From the NCBI GenBank assembly GCA_030693065.1, contig JAUYBL010000013.1:124001-188000 (forward strand): a DNA stretch of 64,000 bases, read 5' to 3'. Shown here one piece after another: positions 57,647 through 64,000 of the stretch. The stretch comes from Methylococcaceae bacterium. Its GTDB lineage: Bacteria; Pseudomonadota; Gammaproteobacteria; Methylococcales; Methylomonadaceae. The notes below the pieces were generated by a model. It saw only the letters and a list, made by a program, of their open reading frames with translations. It made no database searches and was not told the origin of the DNA. Position 1 is the stretch's first letter; each line of letters begins with the position of its first letter. Both the position numbers and the translations under genes were made by a program.

Positions 57647-60132
57647 GTGTTGCGCCAAAAGGGTACCAAAACGATGCGGTTAAAAACGCACTGGAGATTT
57701 TTCGTTATGCGGAAAACCAGTTGCAACAGGTTGACGACGTTACCAGCGAACGAGCTATCAGCGCTTTTAACGGTTGCGTGTTATTAGAGGCGCCAACCGG
57801 TGCCGGTAAAACTTTAATGGCTGGCTTGATTGCCGAAAGCTTTGCCAGGCCTGATCATCGCGATAATGCCAAGATTATCTGGTTTTGGTTTACCCCGTTT
57901 GCAGGTTTGGTTGAGCAAGCCAAAAGCGCGTTAAAGCGAGATTTTAACGGCCTAAAAATCCGCGATTTGAGTTGTGATCGTAAAAGTTATTCGGCCAGTA
58001 GCGGCGATGTGTTTGTTACTACTTGGGCATCGGTTGCCGCGCGCAACGCGGAAACCCGAAAGCTTAGGAGCAGTGGCGATTTGTCATTATCGCTGGATGA
58101 GTTTATCCCGGAATTGCGCGAGGCCGGGTTTCGGATTGGTGTGGTGGTGGATGAGGCACACCATAGTTTTACCAAAGCCACGGAAACGGTCAATTTTTAC
58201 CGGGAAGTGATGCGGCCGGAATTTTCCTTGCTGATTACCGCTACGCCGGATGATGCCGATGTCGAGAAGTTTAAAAAAGCCGCCGGCTTGGCAATGGTGC
58301 ATCGCATTCAAGTATCGCGGCAAAATGCCGTTGATGCCGGCTTGATTAAAGAAGCAGTAAAGTCGATTGCTTATCTGGTGCCGGATGATCAAAAAGAGCT
58401 GGTTGATTTGTCGGCGACGGCGCTGGAAGACGGCTGGCGCACCCATCAAGCCATCAAGGCGCAATTGTCTGAAGCTAAAATCCGGTTAACGCCGTTGATG
58501 CTGGTGCAAGTCGGTAATACCGGCAAAGCAGGCGAGACAGCCATTGCAGAAACTAAACAGCGCTTGCTGAACTTGGGTGTGCCGGAAGAGGCGATTGCCT
58601 GGTACACCGCCGATGACCCTAACGATGATTTACTGGCGGTGGCGCGCGATGAAAGCAAGGAAGTATTGATTTTTAAAGTCGCGGCCGCGTTGGGCTTTGA
58701 TGCGCCGCGCGCCTTTACGTTGGTGTCGTTACGCGGCACTAAAAGCACCGATTTTGGCATTCAAGTCGTCGGGCGTATTTTGCGGGTGCCTCCGCGATTG
58801 CAACCGATGGCGATTAGTAAAACCTTGCCGGAGGTATTGCGCTTTGGTTATGTATTTTTAGCTGACTCGGAAAGTCAGGGCGGTTTGATTGGCGCTGGCG
58901 CAAAAATTAATGCGATTGCCACACAGATGTCGGAGATCACGCCTTATACGATGGTCGTGAAAGTCGGTGGCCAGACCGAAGTGCAGGTTGCCGTTAATGG
59001 ACAAACCTCGTTATTGCCGCAACCTTATGTTGCGCCGGATTGGCAACCGGCAGACGCCGGAAGCGATAGTGATCAATCGCAAATTTCTTATTTGTCAGGT
59101 TCAACCTTACCTATTCTTGAGGATTGGTTGATGCCGCAAATAGCGCCGCATATTAACGAGCCAGGCCAACCGGCGCCTTATCGTCCCGCGTTGGTTGGTA
59201 ATAGCCGGTTTGCGTTGCGCGAAGGCTTACCAAATCGCTTTAAAACCGAACGTTTGCCACTCAGTACCGATGAGCTGGTGCAATGTATCGCTAAGCGTAT
59301 TGATTTGAGTGCGCAGGTTTTGAATGCCGGGTTACGAAAAAATCTGAAAATCACTCGTACCACCGTCGACGATATTTTTGGTAAGCCTGATGAAACGGTC
59401 GATAGCATTCAAGCTCGTTTATCAAATGCTGACATTGCCCGGCGAGCGCAAAAAGTGTTGTTTGATGCTGAGTTTATCGATCCACGCGATCTGCATCCGT
59501 TGTTATTGGCGCGATTGCATTCCGAATATAACGAGCATCAAGGCATGGAACTAAGCGAGCAGGAACTGGCGCGCGCTCTGAATTTGATTTTGGCGACTTT
59601 TCCGCGCTTGGTGCGCGATGCTTCCCGCGTCTGTGCCGCCCGTTTTAAGCAAGTTTTTGATGCCGCTGTATTGCCGCCATTTATTGAAGCGCCGGAGTGC
59701 ATTAGCCGCTCTCGGCTTAATGTGTATGGCGTAATGCCGCAAGATCTTAACGACACCGAACGCCGTTTTGCTGCTTTGTTGGATGCAGATATTAGTAATA
59801 CGGTAGCGTGGTGGCACCGCAATGAGCCACGTAAACCGTGGTCAGTGGGTATTGTTATGCCGGATGGCGATCGTTATTTTCCTGATTTTATTGTGGGAGT
59901 GAACGATCGCCATCACGGTGACGGTGTGTTGCTGGTAGAGACTAAGGGCGGGCATATCATCAATTACGGTGAGACTTTGGAAAAAATCAACGCCGAGCAT
60001 AAGCAGTACGGCAAGCCGTTAATGCTGACCCCGCAAGATGATGGTAGATTCTGGATGATGCTTTATATCGAATCTACTCGCAAAATAGAACCGGATCAGG
60101 TGTTTCGGGTTGAAAATATGGGGCAGTATTAG
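57643..60132 (+). CDS. Type III-like Res subunit: DEAH helicase with C-terminal nuclease
   Basis: The 829-residue protein has Walker A APTGAGKT at 50-57, the DEAH box at 170-173 (VVDEAHHS), LLITATPDD (motif III) and QVVGRILRVPP (motif VI). Near the C terminus PDFIVGVNDRHHGDGVLLVETKGG has the D-x(n)-ExK pattern of a PD-(D/E)xK nuclease. It should translocate on DNA and cut with the Mod subunit. Mod and Res sizes (600 and 829) fit a type III restriction system; the Res is at the short end. Confidence 0.9.
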   Translation: MSVAPKGYQNDAVKNALEIFRYAENQLQQVDDVTSERAISAFNGCVLLEAPTGAGKTLMAGLIAESFARPDHRDNAKIIWFWFTPFAGLVEQAKSALKRDFNGLKIRDLSCDRKSYSASSGDVFVTTWASVAARNAETRKLRSSGDLSLSLDEFIPELREAGFRIGVVVDEAHHSFTKATETVNFYREVMRPEFSLLITATPDDADVEKFKKAAGLAMVHRIQVSRQNAVDAGLIKEAVKSIAYLVPDDQKELVDLSATALEDGWRTHQAIKAQLSEAKIRLTPLMLVQVGNTGKAGETAIAETKQRLLNLGVPEEAIAWYTADDPNDDLLAVARDESKEVLIFKVAAALGFDAPRAFTLVSLRGTKSTDFGIQVVGRILRVPPRLQPMAISKTLPEVLRFGYVFLADSESQGGLIGAGAKINAIATQMSEITPYTMVVKVGGQTEVQVAVNGQTSLLPQPYVAPDWQPADAGSDSDQSQISYLSGSTLPILEDWLMPQIAPHINEPGQPAPYRPALVGNSRFALREGLPNRFKTERLPLSTDELVQCIAKRIDLSAQVLNAGLRKNLKITRTTVDDIFGKPDETVDSIQARLSNADIARRAQKVLFDAEFIDPRDLHPLLLARLHSEYNEHQGMELSEQELARALNLILATFPRLVRDASRVCAARFKQVFDAAVLPPFIEAPECISRSRLNVYGVMPQDLNDTERRFAALLDADISNTVAWWHRNEPRKPWSVGIVMPDGDRYFPDFIVGVNDRHHGDGVLLVETKGGHIINYGETLEKINAEHKQYGKPLMLTPQDDGRFWMMLYIESTRKIEPDQVFRVENMGQY

Positions 60133-60164
60133 CGGTGCTAAGGGTAGCTTCCCGAAATCGGATT

Positions 60165-60200
60165 CACCCGTTAAGCAGTGCATGATCGACTTAACGGGTG
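60165..60200. repeat. Perfect 11-bp hairpin between res and the SemiSWEET-like gene
   Basis: CACCCGTTAAG pairs with CTTAACGGGTG around a 14-base loop. It lies between convergent genes but has no T-run on either side, so it may be a weak terminator or an unclassified palindrome. Confidence 0.5.
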
Positions 60201-60225
60201 TGGCTAGGGATTTTACTTTGAGCTC

Positions 60226-60486
60226 TTAACGCTTATTAAAAAACACAATCATCAGCGTAATTGTGCCGGTCATCATTACCATGGTGGTATTGGCGACGAT
60301 CAGCGGTAGGTCGCCTTTAAGTACGCCGTACAGCAGCCATAAGGACACGCCGATAGTCAGAATCAGATAGGTCGATAGTGACATGCTGCTGACGTCGCGG
60401 GTTTTCCAGGTTCGCCATATTTGCGGTGCAAAAGACGACGAGGTAAAGCAAGACGCAACCAGGCCAAGAATGTCCAGTTCGCTCAT
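60226..60486 (-). CDS. SemiSWEET-like PQ-loop membrane protein
   Basis: From the ATG at 60486 the protein has 86 residues and three membrane helices, with the PQ-loop motif APQIWRTWKTRDVSSMSLSTY at residues 20-40. This fits SemiSWEET sugar transporters (three-helix units that dimerise), although bacterial PQ-loop proteins of this type can serve other substrates. An upstream frame extension to 60708 overlaps the neighbouring gene and has no membrane character. Its start overlaps the stop of that gene by four bases. Confidence 0.85.
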   Translation of the reverse strand: MSELDILGLVASCFTSSSFAPQIWRTWKTRDVSSMSLSTYLILTIGVSLWLLYGVLKGDLPLIVANTTMVMMTGTITLMIVFFNKR

Positions 60487-60779
60487 GGGGCAGTTTTGTT
60501 TGGAGCGGCGGGTTGCGTTGCTTCGGGGGCTTTGGGCACAGGTACTGGCACGGGAGCTTGCGGCTGGGTAAAGGCTTCTTTGGTAGCTTTTTCGTTCTTT
60601 TCTTGACGATGGCCTTCGCCGTACATGGTGGCTGAGATCATGAATAAAATGGTCGAAATCACCAAAATTAAAAACCGGTTTGGTTTTTCCATAAAAAATA
60701 ACGGCCATTTCGGCTTTATCATACCGGCGATAAAAAACATCGCTGTCAAAATGCCCAGATTTATTGCTTGCGCTACCAT
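60483..60779 (-). CDS. Small membrane protein with proline-rich tail, unknown function
   Basis: A 98-residue protein with two hydrophobic segments (about 5-22 and 35-51) and a charged stretch (EGHRQEKNEKATKEAF) followed by a proline-, alanine- and valine-rich tail (PQAPVPVPVPKAP). I do not recognise a family. It sits upstream of and coupled to the SemiSWEET-like gene (ATGA), so the two probably act in one membrane unit. Confidence 0.65.
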   Translation of the reverse strand: MVAQAINLGILTAMFFIAGMIKPKWPLFFMEKPNRFLILVISTILFMISATMYGEGHRQEKNEKATKEAFTQPQAPVPVPVPKAPEATQPAAPNKTAP

Positions 60780-60989
60780 TTATATCTACTCCCCTATTTA
60801 CTGTTTGATCTATGATAAGCCGGTGGTGCAGTTAATGCGCCACGAGTCAGGCTGATGATTTTACTTTATTTAACACCTTAACTTAATGCGATTTTACGTA
60901 GCATTTACTGTCTATTGCCGTTTGCAGTTTAACGCGATATTGGTGCTGTCAAGTTAAGTCACTATTCAATCCAAACCTTAGGGGGATTT

Positions 60990-61901
60990 ATGGGTGCATT
61001 TTTTATAACGATTCTGGTATTTGCCGTGGTGCTCGTCTTAATGAGTGTGAAAGCTGTGCCGCAGGGTATGGAATATACGGTAGAACGCTTTGGCAAATAT
61101 ACGCACACGTTAACGCCGGGGTTAAATATCATCATGCCGGTGATTGATCGTATCGGTCGGCAAATGGTGATGATGGAACAGGTAATGGATGTGCCTTCAC
61201 AGGAAGTCATTACCAAAGATAATGCAATGGTCACGGTAGATGGCGTGGTGTTTTATCAAGTAATGGACGCCGCTAAAGCCGCTTATGAAGTCAGTAAACT
61301 GGATTGGGCCATCTTAAATCTGGTAATGACCAATATAAGGACGGTGATGGGTTCCATGGATTTAGACGAATTGCTATCGCGCCGTGACGACATTAACGCC
61401 AGGTTGTTGAATGTAGTTGATGATGCCACCACGCCGTGGGGTATTAAAGCCACGCGGATTGAAATCAAAGACATTGCTCCTCCTAAAGATTTAGTCGAAG
61501 CCATGGGCCGACAAATGAAAGCCGAGCGCCTGAAACGCGCGTCTATTTTGGAAGCGGAAGGTTTGCGGCAATCAGAAATATTACGGGCAGAAGGCGCGCA
61601 GCAAGCGGCCATTTTGGAAGCGGAAGGCCGTAAAGAAGCGTCTTATCGTGATGCGGATGCCCGTGAACGCTTGGCTGAAGCCGAAGCTAAAGCGACGTTA
61701 ATGGTTTCCGAAGCCATCAGCAAAGGTGATATCCAGGCCATCAATTATTTTGTCGCACAAAAATATATTGAATCGATAAAAAGCATCGCTTCGGCGGACA
61801 ACAGCAAGCTGATTTTTATGCCGTTGGATGCTTCCAGCGTGATTGGCGCAATTGGCGGTATTGCCGAGTTAACCAAAGAAGCCATTTCCAAAAAAGGCTA
61901 A
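60990..61901 (+). CDS. SPFH/Band 7 protein (stomatin/QmcA-like)
   Basis: The 303-residue protein has one N-terminal membrane segment (about 4-22) and a Band 7 domain (about 23-185; [41 protein letters not shown]), followed by a helical region (about 175-250; [20 protein letters not shown]) and a C-terminal hydrophobic stretch. SPFH proteins organise membrane microdomains and often pair with NfeD, as here, where nfeD starts 4 bases downstream. The pair is similar to E. coli qmcA-ybbK. Confidence 0.93.
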   Translation: MGAFFITILVFAVVLVLMSVKAVPQGMEYTVERFGKYTHTLTPGLNIIMPVIDRIGRQMVMMEQVMDVPSQEVITKDNAMVTVDGVVFYQVMDAAKAAYEVSKLDWAILNLVMTNIRTVMGSMDLDELLSRRDDINARLLNVVDDATTPWGIKATRIEIKDIAPPKDLVEAMGRQMKAERLKRASILEAEGLRQSEILRAEGAQQAAILEAEGRKEASYRDADARERLAEAEAKATLMVSEAISKGDIQAINYFVAQKYIESIKSIASADNSKLIFMPLDASSVIGAIGGIAELTKEAISKKG

Positions 61902-61904
61902 GCC

Positions 61905-62348
61905 ATGACTGAATTGGATTTTGTATTTTGGCATTGGTGGGTGATCGCATTGGTGCTACTGGTGGTTGAAATCTTAACCCCCGGATTTTTCTTTTTGTGG
62001 ATGGCGGTATCGGGATTTGTTACCGGCGCGTTGGTTTGGCTAGTCCCTTCAGTTAATTTGAATACGCAGTTATTTGTGTTCTCGGTGATGTCCATTGTCA
62101 CCATCAGCGTCTGGAAGTTTTATGTAAAAAAACATCCGATTGAAACGGATCATCCATTATTGAATCAACGCGGCGCACAATATATTGGCCGGATTTTCAA
62201 TTTGTATGAGCCCATCATAAATGGTCAGGGCAAAATTAAAGTCGATGATTCTATTTGGAAAGTGCGTGGCAAAGACTGCGATATAAACTCCAAGGTCAAA
62301 GTGATTGCCGTGCGGGGCACGGTGTTTGACGTGGAAAAAGTACAATAA
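61905..62348 (+). CDS. NfeD-family membrane protein
   Basis: The 147-residue protein has three or four membrane helices in the first 75 residues (WVIALVLLVVEILTPGFFFL) and a C-terminal OB-fold domain (KIKVDDSIWKVRGKDCDI, VKVIAVRGTVFDVEK). Short NfeD proteins lack the ClpP-like protease domain and act with the SPFH partner at the membrane. It is the second gene of the pair. Confidence 0.92.
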   Translation: MTELDFVFWHWWVIALVLLVVEILTPGFFFLWMAVSGFVTGALVWLVPSVNLNTQLFVFSVMSIVTISVWKFYVKKHPIETDHPLLNQRGAQYIGRIFNLYEPIINGQGKIKVDDSIWKVRGKDCDINSKVKVIAVRGTVFDVEKVQ

Positions 62349-62360
62349 AACCAGTTTTAG

Positions 62361-62394
62361 CCGTTTATGGTTCGACAAGGCTCACCACGAACGG
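62361..62394. repeat. Short REP-like inverted repeat shared with the MITE interior
   Basis: CCGTTTATGGT at the left pairs (9 of 11) with ACCACGAACGG at the right. The same phrase (ATGGTTCGACAAG and ACCACGAACGG) occurs inside both copies of the element at 8047 and 8920. It lies between nfeD and cmoM. Confidence 0.6.
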
Positions 62395-62421
62395 TTTACT
62401 CGATTCTCCGTCACCTTTTAA

Positions 62422-63213
62422 GTGAATACCGCAGCACCAATGAAATCACCGCAAGACCGCAACTTCGACACCCTGATTCATAAATTCGAGCAAAAAATTT
62501 ACGATACCACCAAGGGTGAGTGGCGGCTTAAATTGCTTAAAGAAGATTTGGATGCGCTTTATCAAGCGCCCGAGCCTTTAGCTGTATGGGATGCCGGTTG
62601 CGGCTTTGCGCAAATCAGTCAATGGCTTGCCGAGCGAGGGCATCAACTGACGCTGTGCGATGTATCAGAAAAAATGCTTGCCCGCGCGCAGCATGAGTTT
62701 ACCAATGCGGGATTGAGTGCTGAGTTTCACCATCAAGCGGCGCAACATCTGGCACCGCAGCTTCCAGAGTTTGATCTGGTGTTGTGTCACGCGGTGCTGG
62801 AATGGTTGGCCGAGCCGTTGCCGACTCTGCAAGTCATTGCCAATCAAGTTAAACCTGGTGGGCATTTGTCGCTGCTGTTTTATAACCGCAATGCCATGGT
62901 TTACACCAACGCTCTCAAAGGTGGCTGGCGCCTTGAACAGTTACTTAATGACAGTTATTTAGGTAAAGGGGCAAAGCTCACGCCGCCCAATCCGCAATAT
63001 CCGCATGATGTTGTCGATTTTCTTGAGCAGCAAGGTTTTGAGATAATCACGCATACCGGCATTCGCGTGTTTAACGACTATATGACTAAAGAAGTTCTGG
63101 ACAATAGTTCGAGTGAGCAATTGTTTGCACTGGAATATCGCCATTGCCGAATGCCAACGTATCGCGATATGGGGCGTTACGTGCATCTGGTTGCGCGGCG
63201 GCTTGTTTACTAG
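62422..63213 (+). CDS. cmoM: CmoM-like tRNA uridine carboxymethyltransferase (methyl ester)
   Basis: The 263-residue protein (GTG start; ATG at 62440 is the alternative) has PQDRNFDTLIHKFEQKIYDTTKGEW at the start, close to the CmoM/SmtA pattern, then a class I SAM site WDAGCGFAQISQWLAERG and FDLVLCHAVLEWL. CmoM methylates 5-carboxymethoxyuridine at tRNA wobble position 34. Its closest alternatives are other SAM methyltransferases. It lies alone between nfeD and the lipoprotein gene. Confidence 0.85.
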   Translation: MNTAAPMKSPQDRNFDTLIHKFEQKIYDTTKGEWRLKLLKEDLDALYQAPEPLAVWDAGCGFAQISQWLAERGHQLTLCDVSEKMLARAQHEFTNAGLSAEFHHQAAQHLAPQLPEFDLVLCHAVLEWLAEPLPTLQVIANQVKPGGHLSLLFYNRNAMVYTNALKGGWRLEQLLNDSYLGKGAKLTPPNPQYPHDVVDFLEQQGFEIITHTGIRVFNDYMTKEVLDNSSSEQLFALEYRHCRMPTYRDMGRYVHLVARRLVY

Positions 63214-63258
63214 CGCATTTAATAAGCTGGTTTTGTGTATTTTTATGGAGGACTATTT

Positions 63259-63471
63259 GTGAATCGAAAATGGGTGTTTTTATTCGTCAATATTTTGAGT
63301 GTATCGCTTTTTTCAGGATGTACTTCCGAACAGATTTTCGCTACGGGTCAGGCTTATCAACGCAATCAATGCATTAAAGTTGCCGACCAAGATGCCGGTA
63401 GTCAGTGCCTAAACAGATCAAACACGCGTTACGACGACTATAAATACGAAGTTGATAAAGCCAATAAATAA
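63259..63471 (+). CDS. Small cysteine-containing lipoprotein
   Basis: From a GTG at 63259, preceded by GGAGG, the product has 70 residues: a signal peptide ending in the lipobox SLFSGC (Cys21), then a short domain with two cysteines (QCIKVADQDAGSQCLNR) and a tyrosine-rich C terminus (YDDYKYEVDK). It is likely an outer membrane or periplasmic lipoprotein; I know no name for the family. The frame runs further upstream to 63235 without a ribosome-binding site. Confidence 0.72.
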   Translation: MNRKWVFLFVNILSVSLFSGCTSEQIFATGQAYQRNQCIKVADQDAGSQCLNRSNTRYDDYKYEVDKANK

Positions 63472-63528
63472 CGATTTTGTTGCTCGAAAATGATGGTTTA
63501 GTGTCCACGATAGATTGTAGGTTTACCA

Positions 63529-64000
63529 TTATCTTTTACCTTTAAATGCCGCAACCATTCTGTTGAGTTGCTGCAAATCATTCTTTCCGTGTTGTTTTCC
63601 ATAGTGCAACTTGATAAATAGTTGAGTGATGTGTTCGATACCGGTGGCCTGTTCTGGTAACTGTCGCTTGGCTCTGAAGGCAAAGTCTTTAGCACCTTCG
63701 CCCGGCTTTTTTATTAAGCCATTCTTGGCTAGCTTTTTACAAAAACGTTGATAAGCCAGAACGGCTGGATCGACAGTTTTGCTAGGGTTTCGTAGCAGTA
63801 GCCAGCAAAGCACTGCTGTTATCACGCCGATGATGTCCGCCATCCAGTAAATCATGGTCTTTAGATCGCTAATCCCAAGTGACGATAAAAACTGACTTTG
63901 ATTTTTGTTGTCGTAATTGATGACCCAGCGTTGCCATTGATAATCGACATTGCCCCACAGTTGCCGGGCGTTTTTAAGCCAGTCAACCGCCGCCAATGCC
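63529..64000 (-). CDS. TgpA-type transglutaminase, C-terminal end (cut by the window)
   Basis: The minus-strand frame enters from beyond base 64000; no true start is visible. About 157 codons are seen, with ALAAVDWL at the edge, a membrane helix (MIYWMADIIGVITAVLCWLLL) and a cytoplasmic tail (YQRFCKKLAKNGLIKKPGEGAKDFAFRAK). This is the C-terminal DUF4129-like end of membrane proteins with a transglutaminase core. The transglutaminase domain itself lies outside the window. Confidence 0.75.
   Translation of the reverse strand, partial: ALAAVDWLKNARQLWGNVDYQWQRWVINYDNKNQSQFLSSLGISDLKTMIYWMADIIGVITAVLCWLLLRNPSKTVDPAVLAYQRFCKKLAKNGLIKKPGEGAKDFAFRAKRQLPEQATGIEHITQLFIKLHYGKQHGKNDLQQLNRMVAAFKGKR

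Noticed and set aside
55596-60132. Integrated genetic element with attachment sites at tRNA-Leu
   Set aside because: No integrase, no direct repeat of the tRNA end and no phage or conjugation gene in the window.

Overview
The window looks like the chromosome of a gammaproteobacterial methylotroph, most probably a Methylococcales methanotroph. Evidence is a complete pqqABCDE operon (PQQ is the cofactor of methanol dehydrogenases) among genes of gammaproteobacterial type: groESL, pst-phoU with extended PstC/PstA, bamD-rluD-pgeF, ribF-ileS-lspA, ampD-DUF1631-nadC, cmoM. No methane or methanol oxidation gene is visible, so the assignment is an inference.

Layout. 1-3.9 kb: end of ubiX, then groES-groEL behind a perfect CIRCE operator, divergent from a moeB-like E1 gene. 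3.6-7.9 kb: PQQ synthesis, pqqA-B-C-[DUF4258 + YgiT-type zinc finger pair]-D-E; the two small genes sit inside the operon. 7.9-9.2 kb: two copies of a transposase-free element with terminal inverted repeats and 4-bp target duplications, flanking a DUF4124 gene. 9.2-18.4 kb: an orphan ParA ATPase plus CYTH/CHAD protein, divergent from a PhoB-type pstSCAB-phoU operon. 18.4-34.8 kb: housekeeping genes (bamD, rluD, pgeF, a ZIP transporter, pgm, an L,D-transpeptidase, an Lpp-like lipoprotein, ribF-ileS-lspA, ampD, DUF1631, nadC, a flavin reductase, a GGDEF protein, a GNAT protein).

34.8-54.9 kb: one long minus-strand surface-glycan cluster. It has an ABC exporter of Wzm/Wzt type with a C-terminal extension on Wzt, a 1683-residue fusion protein (sulfotransferase-like, 13-repeat coiled coil, GT2, GT4, methyltransferase), GtrA/GtrB-like proteins, a radical SAM/SPASM protein, two further methyltransferases, a GT-C-like membrane protein, two GT2 glycosyltransferases, an epimerase-like protein, and a complete gene set expected for GDP-D-glycero-alpha-D-manno-heptose (gmhA, hddA, gmhB, hddC). 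The cluster probably makes and exports a heptose-containing O-antigen or S-layer-linked glycan.

55.6-60.1 kb: tRNA-Leu(UAA), then a type III-like restriction-modification pair whose methyltransferase gene carries an in-frame insertion bounded by inverted G/C-rich palindromes. 60.2-64 kb: a SemiSWEET-like protein with a small membrane partner, an SPFH/NfeD pair, cmoM, a small lipoprotein and the C-terminal end of a TgpA-type transglutaminase.

The strongest candidates for something new are the fusion protein with its 42-bp tandem repeats beside Wzm/Wzt (a possible molecular ruler for glycan length), the toxin-antitoxin-like pair inside the pqq operon, the in-frame palindromic insertion in mod, and the ParA-CHAD pair coupled to phosphate uptake. 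All functions are read from sequence alone, without database searches.
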